DNA of 64,000 nt from positions 1,240,001-1,304,000 of the forward strand of contig NZ_OY762905.1 in assembly GCF_963666525.1 (NCBI RefSeq). Reading direction: 5' to 3'. Within the stretch, counting starts at the first letter, position 1, and every line of letters begins with the position of its first letter. Positions 53,246-63,366 of this stretch are shown one piece after another. The DNA comes from an uncultured Cohaesibacter sp. (GTDB lineage: Bacteria > Pseudomonadota > Alphaproteobacteria > Rhizobiales > Cohaesibacteraceae). A program made the translations under genes and the position numbers. The notes below the pieces were generated by a model. That model was not told the DNA's origin. It did no database searches and worked only from the letters and a program-made list of their open reading frames with translations.

Positions 53246-54313
53246 TCAAACCCCGGAGGACAACTCGCCGGGCAACGGCTTTCCATTGAGCCGCAGGCTG
53301 TGGGAAAGATAAACCGGCCCATAGCGCTCGTCTCCGTTCCAGATCGCCTTGAGCGCATCCACGCTCGCGCGCCCATAGCGATCGGCAGACACACCAATGG
53401 AATTCAGCCAGCCGGCAATCCACGGGTTTAGCGGATTCTCATCAAAGCCGATGAAGCCGAAGTCCGAAACCGGATCAAAACCGGCCTCCACGACCCGACG
53501 GTAGGCACCATAGGCCAGCAGATCGCTCATGCACAGGATCACTCGGGGAGGGTTCGGCAAAGCCAATAGCTGTTGCATCGCGTCATATCCGACCTTGAGA
53601 TGGCTGAGCCCCTCGACATGGGCATGAACAACCTGATGTTCGCCGACGCCGCCCGTAGCCAGACCATCCAACACCCCCTGACGTCGGAGTGTTGCCGCTG
53701 TGGCATCCAGAGAAGCATGAATGAGGCCGACCCGGCGAATACCCCGTTCAATCAACAGATCCGCCACATCCCGCCCGACCTGATAGTTGTCGATTCCCAC
53801 ATAGGGGCTACGAGCGTGGCCTGGATCAGGCCTGTTGACAAACAGCAACGGCGGGCCATCGGTCCGCATGCGGTCAAGCACCGGGCTCTTCACCGCCCCG
53901 ATGATGATGACCGCCCGCGCCAACTGCGCATGCATCTCCAGCAGATACTCATCCTGCACCTCCGCCCGTTCGTAGGTATCGCAAAGCGACATCACATAGC
54001 CTTCATTGCGCAACGCCTGCTCAATCGACGCCGCGATGGCCGCCATCATCGGATTCTCGATCGCCGCAGCCAACAACCCGACAATCCGGCTCTCCTGACA
54101 GCGCAGGGCTCTGCCGATGCTCGCCGGACGATAGTGCAGCTCCTCAACCGAAGCCTTGACGCGCTCGATGGTCTCGGTGGACGCCTTGTTGGTGATGCCA
54201 TTGATGATTCGAGAGGCCGTTGCGATTGACACGCTTGCATGTGCTGCGACTTCGGCAAGGGAAACACGCCCGCTTTTCCTGTTCGTAGGTCTAATGTCTT
54301 TCTTGCCCGGCAT
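53246..54313 (-). CDS. LacI family transcriptional regulator without linked target genes
   Basis: A 355-residue LacI/GalR regulator. The helix-turn-helix and hinge read SLAEVAAHASVSIATASRIINGITNKAS and YRPASIGRALRCQESRIVGLL (hinge helix), followed by a periplasmic-binding-protein-like domain (VGIDNYQVGRDVADLLIERG, RVGLIHASLDATAATLRRQGVLDGL, GFIGFDENPLNPWIAGWL). Such regulators usually sit beside sugar transport and catabolic genes, but the neighbours are apt and the bc1 operon. Its target is therefore elsewhere or it acts more globally. It is a single gene. Confidence 0.93.
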   Translation of the reverse strand: MPGKKDIRPTNRKSGRVSLAEVAAHASVSIATASRIINGITNKASTETIERVKASVEELHYRPASIGRALRCQESRIVGLLAAAIENPMMAAIAASIEQALRNEGYVMSLCDTYERAEVQDEYLLEMHAQLARAVIIIGAVKSPVLDRMRTDGPPLLFVNRPDPGHARSPYVGIDNYQVGRDVADLLIERGIRRVGLIHASLDATAATLRRQGVLDGLATGGVGEHQVVHAHVEGLSHLKVGYDAMQQLLALPNPPRVILCMSDLLAYGAYRRVVEAGFDPVSDFGFIGFDENPLNPWIAGWLNSIGVSADRYGRASVDALKAIWNGDERYGPVYLSHSLRLNGKPLPGELSSGV

Positions 54314-54445
54314 TTTGCCTCTCTATGGTAGATATTTATAAATTCGTATATATTATTTCATCTTTCTCGCAAGCCCTCCGCGCGAGTTTCCTTCGGAACA
54401 ATCGTCGCATATCCCTTCCGCCACAAGCGACTACGGACAAGGCCA

Positions 54446-54471
54446 CAAAAAAGGGCCCCATCGGGGCCCTT
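54446..54471 (-). terminator. Rho-independent terminator of the petABC operon
   Basis: AAGGGCCCC and GGGGCCCTT form a nine-bp stem; reading leftward it is followed by TTTTTTGTGGCC. It lies just past the cytochrome c1 stop. Confidence 0.85.
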
Positions 54472-54500
54472 CTGATAACTGTCTCGGATCATCCGATCGA

Positions 54501-55382
54501 TCAGTGCTTGACCCCGGACCAAAGCTTGCGCTTGGTGAAGAACAGCAGGAAAGACAGAACGACAAGGAAGATGAGGGAGTTGACACCCACATGCTTGCGT
54601 TCTTCCAGTTTAGGCTCAGCCGCCCACATCAGGAAGGCGGTGACGTCCCTGGCATACTGTTCGGTGGTCATTGGCGTTCCGTCGGTATATTCCACCAGCT
54701 CGTCAGAGAGCGGAGGCGCCATGCCGATGGCAACGCCGGAGCCGAAGGCCGGGTTGTAGTATTTGTCACCTACGACCTCTTTCAGGTCTTCCGGCGTTTC
54801 CTCAAAGGAGGTCAGCAACGCGAAGATATAGTCTGCGCCATACTCCTGATAGGTCGTCAGCGGATGCCAGATCAATCGCAGGATGTCGTTGAAAACCTCG
54901 ATTCCGACATCCGGACCAACGGACGCGGCACGGGCCTTGGCAATCAGCGACAGATCAGGCGGTGCCTTGCCACCATTGGCGGCAGCGGCGGCTTCCACAT
55001 TGGGGAATGGCGACGGGATGTGATCGAACGGCTTGCCCGGACGAGTGAACATGTCACCGTCGGCATTCGGGCCGTCTTCCACTTCATACTCAGCCGCAAT
55101 TGCCTTGACTTCATCTTCGGTAAAGCCCAGCGCACCATCCTGACCCAGGTTGCGGAAAGCAACATATTCCATGGAATGGCAGCTTGAGCAGACCTCGCGA
55201 TAGATCTTGAAGCCACGCTGCAGCTGGGCCTTGTCGAATTTGCCGAACGGTCCGGCAAAGCTCCAGTCCTGCTTGACATAGTGATGGCCGCCCTCGCCGG
55301 ATGCCATGGCACCGGCGGCAGAAACCGCCAGGGCACCAGCGACAACGAGCGCGCGAACCGCATTTTTGGTAAGCGTAATCAT
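54501..55382 (-). CDS. petC: Cytochrome c1, bc1 complex subunit
   Basis: Cytochrome c1 passes electrons from the Rieske protein to cytochrome c. The 293 residues include a signal peptide (KNAVRALVVAGALAVSAAGAMA), the heme-binding CSSCHS (CxxCH), GFTEDEVKAIAAEYEVEDGPN, the heme-ligand methionine region AIGMAPPLSDELVEY, and a C-terminal membrane anchor (VGVNSLIFLVVLSFLLFFTKRKLW). I use the ATG at 55382; the much longer open frame runs back into cytochrome b in another frame. It is third in petABC, separate from cytochrome b rather than fused as in some Bradyrhizobia. Confidence 0.97.
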   Translation of the reverse strand: MITLTKNAVRALVVAGALAVSAAGAMASGEGGHHYVKQDWSFAGPFGKFDKAQLQRGFKIYREVCSSCHSMEYVAFRNLGQDGALGFTEDEVKAIAAEYEVEDGPNADGDMFTRPGKPFDHIPSPFPNVEAAAAANGGKAPPDLSLIAKARAASVGPDVGIEVFNDILRLIWHPLTTYQEYGADYIFALLTSFEETPEDLKEVVGDKYYNPAFGSGVAIGMAPPLSDELVEYTDGTPMTTEQYARDVTAFLMWAAEPKLEERKHVGVNSLIFLVVLSFLLFFTKRKLWSGVKH

Positions 55383-55405
55383 GGGTCTTCCCTCTCCTCG
55401 CTCGT

Positions 55406-56659
55406 TCAGGCCTTTGCCTCTGCCGCAGCAGAAACGCCATGTTTGGCCAAAACCGCCTCGTTGATCGATGCCGGCAGCGGCTTCGGCTTTTCGATGAAGC
55501 CGAGCACTGGCAGGATGACCAGGAAGTAGGCGAAATAGTAGACCGTGAAGATACGCGCCCAGAGGATGTAGCCGCCTTCTGCTGGCTTGCCCCCTAGATA
55601 TCCAAGCCCGATGCAGACCACCACGAAGATCCAGAAGAACTGACGGCCAAGCGGACGGTAGTTCATGGAACGGACCTTGGAGGTATCGAGCCATGGCAGT
55701 ACAAACAGCACCGCAATCGCGCCGAACATCGCCAGAACACCGCCCAGCTTGTCCGGAATGGCGCGCAGGATCGCGTAGAACGGTAGGAAGTACCATTCAG
55801 GCACGATGTGCGGAGGCGTGACCAGCGGATTGGCCGGAACATAGTTGTCCGGATGCCCCATGAAGTTGGGCACCATGAACATCATCCAGGCAAAGAACAC
55901 CAGGAACACTACCGCAGCAAAGATATCCTTGACCGTGTAGTAAGGCGTAAACGGCACCGTGTCCTTGCTGTCCTTGACTTCAACACCGGTCGGGTTGTTG
56001 TTGCCAACCACATGGAAAGCCCAGATATGCAGGGCAACCACGCCAACCAGCATGAATGGCAGCAGATAGTGCAGCGAGAAGAAGCGATTCAGCGTCGGGT
56101 TGTCGACAGAGAAGCCACCCCAGAGCAGCGTCACAATCATGTCGCCCACATACGGGAATGCCGAGAACAGGTTGGTAATAACCGTCGCACCCCAGAAGGA
56201 CATCTGCCCCCAGGGCAGCACATAGCCCATGAAGCCGGTCGCCATCATCAGAAGGAAGATCACGACGCCCAGAATCCAGACGACTTCACGCGGGGCCTTG
56301 TAGGACCCGTAATAGAGGCCACGGAAGATATGAATATAAACGGCAATGAAGAACATGGACGCGCCGTTGGCATGCATGTAGCGCAAGAGCCAGCCCCATT
56401 TCACATCGCGCATGATATGCTCGACGGAAGCGAAGGCCAGGGCCGTGTTGGGTGCATAGTGCATGACCAGCACGATGCCTGTCACGATCTGCGCCACAAG
56501 ACAGACGGCCAGAATGGCACCGAACGTCCAGTAGTAATTGAGGTTCTTTGGAACAGGATAGGCAATGAAGGAAGAGTGCACCAAGCCCGCGATGGGCAGG
56601 CGGCTTTCCATCCATTTCAAGAACCCGTTCTGCGGCTCGAAGGTCGAATGTCCGCTCAT
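55406..56659 (-). CDS. petB: Cytochrome b of the bc1 complex
   Basis: Cytochrome b holds the two b hemes and both quinone sites. The 417 residues have eight membrane helices with the heme-ligand histidines in [29 protein letters not shown] (seen as [13 protein letters not shown] and [14 protein letters not shown]) and [41 protein letters not shown], and the Qo-site [19 protein letters not shown] with PEWY. It lies 29 bases after petA and 23 bases before petC, so it is one operon. Confidence 0.98.
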   Translation of the reverse strand: MSGHSTFEPQNGFLKWMESRLPIAGLVHSSFIAYPVPKNLNYYWTFGAILAVCLVAQIVTGIVLVMHYAPNTALAFASVEHIMRDVKWGWLLRYMHANGASMFFIAVYIHIFRGLYYGSYKAPREVVWILGVVIFLLMMATGFMGYVLPWGQMSFWGATVITNLFSAFPYVGDMIVTLLWGGFSVDNPTLNRFFSLHYLLPFMLVGVVALHIWAFHVVGNNNPTGVEVKDSKDTVPFTPYYTVKDIFAAVVFLVFFAWMMFMVPNFMGHPDNYVPANPLVTPPHIVPEWYFLPFYAILRAIPDKLGGVLAMFGAIAVLFVLPWLDTSKVRSMNYRPLGRQFFWIFVVVCIGLGYLGGKPAEGGYILWARIFTVYYFAYFLVILPVLGFIEKPKPLPASINEAVLAKHGVSAAAEAKA

Positions 56660-56688
56660 GACTGGTCTCCTTAAGACATTTGCGGGCG

Positions 56689-57213
56689 TCAGCCGATTTT
56701 GATCAGGGTATCGCTAACGAACTCATAGGGCGGCAACTGCAGGTTAAGCGGCGCAGGCCCCTTACGGATACGTCCCGCAGAATCATAATGGGATCCATGG
56801 CATGGGCAGAACCAGCCATCATAATCACCCTTCTGCCCTTCAGGCACACAGCCCAGATGCGTGCAGATGCCGATCATGATCAGCCACTGCTCCATGCCCG
56901 GCTTGACGCGTTCTTCGTCGGTCTGAGGATCGCGAAGTTCAGCCACATCGACAGCCTTGGCTTCATCAATTTCATTCTGGGTTCTATGCCGGATGAAAAC
57001 CGGTTTACCACGCCATTTGACAGTGAGACTCTGCCCTTCTTCGATAGAGGAAATATCCACTTCGATGGATGAGAGCGCCACTGCGCTGGCATCAGGGTTC
57101 ATCTGGTCAATAAACGGCCAAGCGAGCGCTGCTGCGCCGACGGCCCCGAACGCTCCTGTCGCGATATAAAGAAAGTCGCGGCGGGTTGGTTCTTCCCTTT
57201 CGCTGGTAGCCAA
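56689..57213 (-). CDS. petA: Ubiquinol-cytochrome c reductase Rieske iron-sulfur subunit
   Basis: The Rieske 2Fe-2S subunit takes electrons from ubiquinol. The 174 residues begin with a Tat-type signal anchor ([29 protein letters not shown], with RRDFL), then the soluble domain with cluster ligands CTHLGC and [24 protein letters not shown], and a typical C-terminal end. It opens the petABC operon. The OmpR/MarR pair at 19.6-20.9 kb resembles the regulators tied to this operon in R. capsulatus. Confidence 0.98.
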   Translation of the reverse strand: MATSEREEPTRRDFLYIATGAFGAVGAAALAWPFIDQMNPDASAVALSSIEVDISSIEEGQSLTVKWRGKPVFIRHRTQNEIDEAKAVDVAELRDPQTDEERVKPGMEQWLIMIGICTHLGCVPEGQKGDYDGWFCPCHGSHYDSAGRIRKGPAPLNLQLPPYEFVSDTLIKIG

Positions 57214-57555
57214 GACGAGGTCCTCTTCTAGCCAGTGTCCAACTCCAGCTCGCCTGCGCCTCCTTATATCCAGCGTTTCGTTCGAAACAGCAAAGTCCCA
57301 AAATCGCAGCGAGCCAATTCCACCAGTGCTCGTTTATAGTGCCGAGCCTAGTCAAACACTTTTTGCATTGATCGCTGATATTGTCTAGAGCGGCCAATCG
57401 CAGAAATACCTGATTTTCAGCAGTTTGGCCTGACAAATTCGTCTTATATTGGTGAATTCCGACCGAAATACCGCAGGACTACTACTTATCCAAGCACTTG
57501 CCCTGCCTAGCGAATCCACTTTCCTTCTACCTTTTGATTGGAATGATTCTAGTGG
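57214..57555. other. Promoter region of petABC
   Basis: About 340 bases between petA and the terminator of the ABC exporter (over 380 without a gene). It must contain the leftward petA promoter. I see no clear -35/-10 pair and no gene. Confidence 0.45.
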
Positions 57556-57595
57556 AAAAAGGCTGCGACCGCTCCCCAAACGGGGCAAACGCAGC
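57556..57595 (-). terminator. Terminator of the ABC exporter gene
   Basis: Reading leftward, GCTGCG pairs with CGCAGC (57562-57567 and 57590-57595) around an inner CCCCGTTTGGGG hairpin and is followed by CTTTTTCC. Confidence 0.7.
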
Positions 57596-57597
57596 AA

Positions 57598-59421
57598 TCA
57601 GGCGATGAAGCCGCCCGATTGCCGGTCCCACAGCGAGGCGTAGAGGCCATTGTTTGCCAGCAGCTCGTCATGGCTTCCCATCTCGACAATCCGGCCGCCA
57701 TCCATCACGATCAGCCGATCCATAGAGGCGATGGTCGACAGGCGATGGGCGATGGCCAGAACGGTCTTGTCCTTCATCAGCAGATTGAGGCTGTCCTGAA
57801 TGGCCGCCTCGACTTCGGAATCAAGCGCCGACGTCGCCTCGTCCAGAACAAGAATGGGTGCATTCTTCAGCAGAACCCGTGCGATGGCGATACGCTGGCG
57901 TTGGCCGCCTGACAGCTTGATCCCGCGCTCTCCGACCTCGGCATGCATGCCCTTGTTGCCGGAGCGATCCTCCAGCCCCTGAATGAAATCGAGAGCCTGA
58001 GCCTGTTCGGCGGCACGCAGGGCCTCTTCCTCACTGGCACCATCATGACCATAGACGATATTCTCCAGTACCGAGCGATGCAGCAGCGACGTGTCCTGCG
58101 TGACAACACCGATCTGGGCCCTGAGGCTGTCCTGGCGCACCTCGGCTATATTCTGGCCATCGATGCGGATCGCGCCGGTATTGAGATCGAAGAATCGCAG
58201 CAGCAGGCTGATCAGCGTCGACTTGCCCGCGCCGGATCTCCCGACCAGCCCGATCTTTTCGCCCGGTCGGATTGTCAGGCTCAGCCCATCGATCACAGGC
58301 ACATCCTTGCCATAGTCAAAGCAGACCTTGTCAAAGACGATCTCGCCGCGGTTGACGGTCAGTTCCTTTGCGTCCGGACTGTCAAGCACCAGCTGCGGCT
58401 GGGAGATCGTGCTGATACCGTCCTGCACCGTGCCGATATTCTCGAACACACCGCTGACTTCCCACAGGATCCATTCGGACATGCCGCGCAGGCGCATGAC
58501 GATGCCGCCCACAAGCGCAACGTCGCCCGGCTGCACCAGCCCGGCCTGCCAGTAGTAGATGCCGACCGCCATCGAACTGAACAGCAAAAGATTGTTGAGC
58601 GTCTTGAGCGTGATTTCCATCACCGTGACAAGCCGCATCATGGCATAGACATTGTCCATGAATCCGGTCATCGACTGCCGGGCGTAGTCGTCCTCGCGCG
58701 CGGCATGGGAAAACAGCTTGACCACCGAAATGTTCGAATAGGCATCCACCACCTTGCCGACCATTTCCGAGCGGGCATCCGCTTGCGCCCGCGAAATATC
58801 GCGCATCTTGGGCACGAAAAACACCAGCGCCCCGATATAGCCGATGATCCAGAGCAGCATCGGCACAGCCAACTGCCATTTCGCCGAGCCGATCAGATAC
58901 AGGGCCGATGTGAAATAGACGCTGACATAGACAAACACATCCGCAAGCCGCGACACCACTTCGCGCACGGCAAGCGCAGTCTGCATCACCTTCTGCGACA
59001 CCCGACCGGCGAATTCATCCTGATAGAACTCCATCGACTGGCGCAGCAGATAGCGATGCAACCGCCAGCGGATGGACATGGGATAGTTGCCCATCACGGT
59101 CTGGTGGAACAGAAACTGCCAGACGATTTCAAGAACCGGCATGATGACCATCAGCAACACAGCCATCAGCAATAGCTCGCTGCCGTGATCGGACAGGAAC
59201 GTCTCCCGATCGCTTGCGGCAAACCAGTTGACCAGATCGCCCATGAAACCGAACAGGTTGACTTCGATGATGGCAATGGCCGCCGTGATCACCGACACAA
59301 TCACCATGTAGGGAGCGACTGGGCGCGTGTAATACCACATGAAAGCCCAGAATCCGCGCGGCGGCTGTTCAAGGCTGTAATCGGCGAATGGATTGACCAG
59401 CTTTTCGAAAAAGGAAAACAT
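57598..59421 (-). CDS. ABC transporter, fused permease and ATP-binding exporter
   Basis: A 607-residue half-transporter of the MsbA/MDR type that works as a dimer. The membrane domain has six helices (for example YMVIVSVITAAIAIIEVNLFGF). The nucleotide-binding domain has Walker A VGRSGAGKSTLISLLLRFFD, the Q-loop IGVVTQDTSLL, the signature LSGGQRQRIAIARVLL, Walker B LVLDEATSALD and the switch histidine in IAHRLSTIA. The start MFSFFEKLVNPFADYS is the form seen in alphaproteobacterial homologues; the 36-residue extension to 59529 is not supported. The cargo is unknown. It is a single gene, divergent from trmL. Confidence 0.93.
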   Translation of the reverse strand: MFSFFEKLVNPFADYSLEQPPRGFWAFMWYYTRPVAPYMVIVSVITAAIAIIEVNLFGFMGDLVNWFAASDRETFLSDHGSELLLMAVLLMVIMPVLEIVWQFLFHQTVMGNYPMSIRWRLHRYLLRQSMEFYQDEFAGRVSQKVMQTALAVREVVSRLADVFVYVSVYFTSALYLIGSAKWQLAVPMLLWIIGYIGALVFFVPKMRDISRAQADARSEMVGKVVDAYSNISVVKLFSHAAREDDYARQSMTGFMDNVYAMMRLVTVMEITLKTLNNLLLFSSMAVGIYYWQAGLVQPGDVALVGGIVMRLRGMSEWILWEVSGVFENIGTVQDGISTISQPQLVLDSPDAKELTVNRGEIVFDKVCFDYGKDVPVIDGLSLTIRPGEKIGLVGRSGAGKSTLISLLLRFFDLNTGAIRIDGQNIAEVRQDSLRAQIGVVTQDTSLLHRSVLENIVYGHDGASEEEALRAAEQAQALDFIQGLEDRSGNKGMHAEVGERGIKLSGGQRQRIAIARVLLKNAPILVLDEATSALDSEVEAAIQDSLNLLMKDKTVLAIAHRLSTIASMDRLIVMDGGRIVEMGSHDELLANNGLYASLWDRQSGGFIA

Positions 59422-59729
59422 CACAAAGTTACCGGCTGAACCGGTCCTGTCAGAGCTGCGTGCGAACGAGAAAACACACAGGCGGACTGAAAGCCACGCG
59501 CCTGCGTTGATGAAACTTGCGCGCACCATATAGCATCTTTCACGCCAAGAGGGGCATGAATAATTCTAACTAAAGTTATGAGCACAACTGTGATAATAAT
59601 CACACGTCGAGGTTAACCCCCGGCCGCAGCAACAACCACGTGCCTCGCAAGCCCGACTTTCAAACAGTCATCATCCCGATGACAGGAATTTCCATTGTCA
59701 TTCGCGCCCAAGACTGTAAAACCAGTGCC
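59422..59729. other. Divergent intergenic region between the ABC exporter and trmL
   Basis: About 308 bases, with in-frame upstream extensions of both genes that I reject. Promoters for both directions are expected; no strong consensus was found. Confidence 0.4.
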
Positions 59730-60191
59730 ATGACAACAATAGACATTGCCCTATACCAGCCTGATATTCCGCAAAACACAGGAACCATCCTGCGAATGGC
59801 CACCTGTCTGGACCTGCATGTTCATATCATCGAGCCCTGCGGCTTCACACTCAATGACCGGACCCTGCGCCGTGCCGGCATGGACTATCTGGAGCGCGCC
59901 AGCTTTACCAAGCACATCTCGTGGAGCCGCTTCAAGGACTGGCAGACAGAGACCGGCCGCCGGCTGCTGCTTGCCACCACCAAGGCAGACCGCTCCTTCT
60001 ATGACGAAACATATCAGGCCGGAGACATCCTTCTGTTCGGCAGGGAGAGCGCTGGAGTGCCCGATGAGGTCCATGACTATGTTACAGACCGGATCACCAT
60101 CCCCATGCGCGAGGGGGAACGCTCCCTCAATCTCGCCATCTCGACTGCAATGATCGCCACCGAAGCCCTGAGACAAGTACGAGCCCTTTGA
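59730..60191 (+). CDS. trmL: tRNA (cytidine/uridine-2'-O-)-methyltransferase TrmL
   Basis: TrmL methylates the ribose of the wobble base 34 in two leucine tRNAs. The 153-residue protein is a single SPOUT domain with a deep knot: [47 protein letters not shown] (seen as [20 protein letters not shown]), [16 protein letters not shown] and [21 protein letters not shown] take the ATG at 59730 by family length; longer starts at 59640 or 59679 are possible since the ribosome binding site is weak. hemF begins two bases after its stop. Confidence 0.94.
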   Translation: MTTIDIALYQPDIPQNTGTILRMATCLDLHVHIIEPCGFTLNDRTLRRAGMDYLERASFTKHISWSRFKDWQTETGRRLLLATTKADRSFYDETYQAGDILLFGRESAGVPDEVHDYVTDRITIPMREGERSLNLAISTAMIATEALRQVRAL

Positions 60192-60193
60192 CC

Positions 60194-61111
60194 ATGAGCG
60201 AAACAGTGAACACAACCCTGCCCGAGGGATTGCCGGCAGATCTCGAAGACAAGAAACAGCGCGCAGCCGACTGGTTCAAGGACCTGCGCGACAGGATCTG
60301 CACCGCATTCGAGACCATCGAACAGGATATCGAGGGTCCCAACGCCCACATGGATCCGGGCCACTTTGTCCGCACCCCCTGGCAACGCACCGATCATTCC
60401 GGCGCCAAGGGCGGCGGCGGCATCATGGCGATCATGAAGGGTCGGGTGTTCGAGAAGGTCGGCGTGCATGTGTCGACGGTCCACGGCGAATTCGCCCCCA
60501 AATTCCGCGACCAGATCCCCGGCGCGTCGGAAGATCCCCGGTTCTGGGCCGCAGGCATCTCGCTCATCGCCCACCTGCACAATCCCCATGTTCCGGCCGT
60601 GCACATGAACACCCGGATGATCGTCACCACCCGCCAGTGGTTTGGCGGCGGAGCGGATCTGACGCCGGTGCTCGATTGTCGCCGCACACAGGAAGACCCC
60701 GACAGCATCGCCTTTCACGCAGCCATGAAAGCCGCCTGCGACGCCCACCCGGTTGCCGACTATCAGGTCTACAAGGAATGGTGCGACCGCTATTTCTACC
60801 TGCCCCACCGGGATGAACCGCGCGGGATCGGCGGCATCTTCTATGATCGCCACAACAGCGGCGACTGGGATGCCGACTTTGCCTTCACCCAGGATGTCGG
60901 GCTGGCATTTCTCGACATCTATCCGCAACTGGTCCGCCGCAACATGGAGACACCATGGACAGAGGCGGAGCGCGATGAACAGCTCATCCGACGCGGGCGC
61001 TACGTGGAATTCAATCTGCTGCATGACCGGGGCACCATCTTCGGACTGAAGACGGGGGGCAATGTGGATTCCATCCTGTCGTCGATGCCGCCCGTGGTCA
61101 AATGGCCCTAG
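60194..61111 (+). CDS. hemF: Oxygen-dependent coproporphyrinogen III oxidase
   Basis: HemF oxidatively decarboxylates coproporphyrinogen III to protoporphyrinogen IX in heme synthesis, using oxygen. The 305-residue protein has [46 protein letters not shown] (seen as [18 protein letters not shown]), [31 protein letters not shown] and [20 protein letters not shown], all family marks. The ATG at 60194 is used; a TTG six bases earlier overlaps the trmL stop. The trmL-hemF pair is a common alphaproteobacterial order. It matches an aerobic respiratory lifestyle with petABC nearby. Confidence 0.97.
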   Translation: MSETVNTTLPEGLPADLEDKKQRAADWFKDLRDRICTAFETIEQDIEGPNAHMDPGHFVRTPWQRTDHSGAKGGGGIMAIMKGRVFEKVGVHVSTVHGEFAPKFRDQIPGASEDPRFWAAGISLIAHLHNPHVPAVHMNTRMIVTTRQWFGGGADLTPVLDCRRTQEDPDSIAFHAAMKAACDAHPVADYQVYKEWCDRYFYLPHRDEPRGIGGIFYDRHNSGDWDADFAFTQDVGLAFLDIYPQLVRRNMETPWTEAERDEQLIRRGRYVEFNLLHDRGTIFGLKTGGNVDSILSSMPPVVKWP

Positions 61112-61136
61112 CGGCCACGAGAAGCCTCAGGCCTTC

Positions 61137-61790
61137 TCAAGCCTCTGCAAGGCCCAGCAGGCCCGGCAACAGCGTCATGTCGGTGAACAGGCGGGCCCCT
61201 TGTGCCAGCAATGCCGCGCCATCCCCCTTCGGGGCATAACCCAGACAGGGCATTTCAGCCCGTCTGGCTGCCATGACGCCACTGGCACTGTCCTCAACCA
61301 CGACACAATCGGCAGGCGACACCCCCATGCCCTTCGCCGCAGCGAGAAACAGGCCCGGATCAGGCTTTGCCACACCCACAGTCCTGGCCGAAAAGCGACG
61401 TCCGTCAAACCGCTCCCACAGTCCCGTCTGACCGAGCGTGATTGCCATTTTCTCGTCGGACCCGTTGGAGGCAACGCAATAGGGAACTCCCAGCGCATCG
61501 AGCCGGTCAAGCACGGCTACGACACCGGGGATCGGCGCCACGCCTTCCCGCAGCTTGCCATGCAGTTCCGTGCGATAGTCCATGCACCAGCTGTCGGGCA
61601 GGTCAGCCCCCATCGCCTTGAGGTCATCGAAAGCGGTCTGCAGGGTCCCGCCGACAAAATTGCGTTCCGCATCTTCAATCGTGATGGTCAGACCATGACG
61701 GGCCAGATTGGCAACAAGCACGTTGTTAGCCACGGTTTCACTATCGACGAGCACGCCATCGCAGTCGAATATGACAAGTTTGGGGGGCAC
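61137..61790 (-). CDS. HAD-superfamily hydrolase (phosphoglycolate phosphatase/beta-PGM-like)
   Basis: A 217-residue HAD phosphatase. Motif I is LVIFDCDGVLVDSE with nucleophile and acid aspartates, motif II is VASNGSDEK, motif III the lysine of VGVAKPDPGLFL and motif IV VVVEDSASGVMAA. The small helical cap between motifs I and II puts it with phosphoglycolate phosphatase and beta-phosphoglucomutase relatives. The GTG start is supported by GGAGA seven bases upstream, while no ATG gives the conserved N-terminus. The substrate cannot be told. It lies 39 bases behind cca on the same strand. Confidence 0.88.
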   Translation of the reverse strand: MPPKLVIFDCDGVLVDSETVANNVLVANLARHGLTITIEDAERNFVGGTLQTAFDDLKAMGADLPDSWCMDYRTELHGKLREGVAPIPGVVAVLDRLDALGVPYCVASNGSDEKMAITLGQTGLWERFDGRRFSARTVGVAKPDPGLFLAAAKGMGVSPADCVVVEDSASGVMAARRAEMPCLGYAPKGDGAALLAQGARLFTDMTLLPGLLGLAEA

Positions 61791-61829
61791 AGCTAGTCTC
61801 CAGAACAGGAAAACGGCATTGGCAAAGGG

Positions 61830-63080
61830 TCAGCGCATGGCTCTTGCCAAGGTAAGCAACTGGCCTTTTCTTAGCCCAAAACCACTCGATACCCAAGCCT
61901 TTTCAAGGGCACTCAGGCGCTCGCCAAGCTGCGGCCCGGGCCTCATTCCGCTATCGATGAGATCGCGACCATTAAGCGGGAACACCGGCAGGCTCCACAG
62001 CGCCAGATCGCGAAACAGCATCGACAATTCCGTCAGGTCCGGATTGATCTGCCGGCGCACGAGCGCCAGCAGGACGAGATTGCAGGCGGTTTCCTTGCCA
62101 TGCTCATAGGCAAGCTGCTGCAACAGCGATTCATCAACCGACCGGAGAGTGCGCACTGTCTGGGCCATGCGCTTCATGGCATCGCGGGTGCGGTTCGGCA
62201 GTCGCAGCTTGCGCGCAAGTCGTTCGCCATCCTCACGAACATCAACGGCGAGGGCGGTCAGCAGCAGCGTCAAATCACCCTTGAGATAAAGCGCCCGGGC
62301 CAGAGTCTGCAGACGACGAAACCGGGACAGGTGGGGCACCGAGGCAAGAATGCCGGTCAGCATGCCACCCCGATGCATGGCATCAAGCGCTCTTGCCGCA
62401 TAGGGCCCTTGAATGAGTTTGGCCATCTCGGTTCCAACCCGTTCGGCCGACAGCCCCGACAGCTTCGCCTGCGCTGCAATGCAGGCCGCGTATCCTTCCT
62501 CTTCCATCCGCTCGCCATACTGGGCAAAGAAGCGGAAGAAGCGGAGCACCCGCAGATAGTCTTCCTCGATGCGCTTGCGCGCTTCACCGATGAAATGAAC
62601 ATGACGGGCCCGGGCATCCTCGATGCCCCGCCCGACCGGATCATAAAGCCGCCCTTGCGAATCCATATAGATGGCATTCATCGTGAAATCTCGCCGGTGG
62701 GCATCCTTTATCCAGTCCCGGCCAAAGGCGACCGCCGCATGACGGCCGTTGGTTTCCACGTCGGTACGCAGGGTTGTGACCTCGAACGGCCGGTCATCGA
62801 TGATCAGCGTCACCGTGCCATGATCAAGACCGGTCGGCAGCGCCCGGATGTCGGCCTCTTTGGCCCAGTGCATCACCTTGGTGGGGTCGGCAGTCGTTGC
62901 GCAGTCGATGTCGGACACCGGCGCACCCAACAGCGAGTTCCGCAAGGCGCCGCCAACGACACGGACTTCCTCGCCGTCACGGTTGATCAGGGAAAACAGG
63001 GTTTGCAGCGAAGGCGCATGGCGCCAGCCAAATGCAGGATCCTCACCAACCTCAGCGCAGCTTTCCACCGTCGACATCAT
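61830..63080 (-). CDS. cca: CCA tRNA nucleotidyltransferase / poly(A) polymerase family
   Basis: A class II nucleotidyltransferase that adds or repairs the CCA end of tRNAs. The 416-residue protein has VVGGALRNSLLGAPVSDIDCATTADP with the metal-binding DID, ALPTGLDHGTVTLII, FEVTTLRTDVETNGRHAAVAFG (seen as EVTTLRTDVETNGRHA), the RRDFTMNAIYMD nucleotide-choice block, YDPVGRGIEDARARHVHFIG and RIEEDYLRVLRFFRFFAQYG. It lies between the HAD gene and DUF6111 on the same strand, a conserved Hyphomicrobiales order. Confidence 0.94.
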   Translation of the reverse strand: MMSTVESCAEVGEDPAFGWRHAPSLQTLFSLINRDGEEVRVVGGALRNSLLGAPVSDIDCATTADPTKVMHWAKEADIRALPTGLDHGTVTLIIDDRPFEVTTLRTDVETNGRHAAVAFGRDWIKDAHRRDFTMNAIYMDSQGRLYDPVGRGIEDARARHVHFIGEARKRIEEDYLRVLRFFRFFAQYGERMEEEGYAACIAAQAKLSGLSAERVGTEMAKLIQGPYAARALDAMHRGGMLTGILASVPHLSRFRRLQTLARALYLKGDLTLLLTALAVDVREDGERLARKLRLPNRTRDAMKRMAQTVRTLRSVDESLLQQLAYEHGKETACNLVLLALVRRQINPDLTELSMLFRDLALWSLPVFPLNGRDLIDSGMRPGPQLGERLSALEKAWVSSGFGLRKGQLLTLARAMR

Positions 63081-63108
63081 TCACTCTTCATTCCACTTGA
63101 ACTGAATT

Positions 63109-63366
63109 CTACTTGATCTGCCCGGGCACGACCTTGTCCCCTTCGAAATGGGCAGGCACATAGGTGCCAGTGAGGGGATTGTTGTTGACGACCGACATGA
63201 TGACGAAGCCGACAAGGCAGAACACCAGACCCGCCAAGACGAGCCAGTAGCGCGGCGCATCAATCCATGCCTGCTTGTGGATCTTCTTGGTCAGGAAGAG
63301 ATAGGCCGCATACAGAAAGAAGGGCAGCAGGAACAGAATGGCTTGTGTAATGATGACGCGGATCAT
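63109..63366 (-). CDS. DUF6111 family small membrane protein
   Basis: An 85-residue protein with two membrane segments (VIITQAILFLLPFFLYAAYLFL and YWLVLAGLVFCLVGFVIMSVV) and the family end NNPLTGTYVPAHFEGDKVVPG. I recognise it as DUF6111, which regularly lies between a CoA-type NUDIX gene and cca. Its start overlaps the NUDIX stop by four bases, and cca follows after 28 bases, so the set is cotranscribed. The function is unknown. Confidence 0.85.
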   Translation of the reverse strand: MIRVIITQAILFLLPFFLYAAYLFLTKKIHKQAWIDAPRYWLVLAGLVFCLVGFVIMSVVNNNPLTGTYVPAHFEGDKVVPGQIK

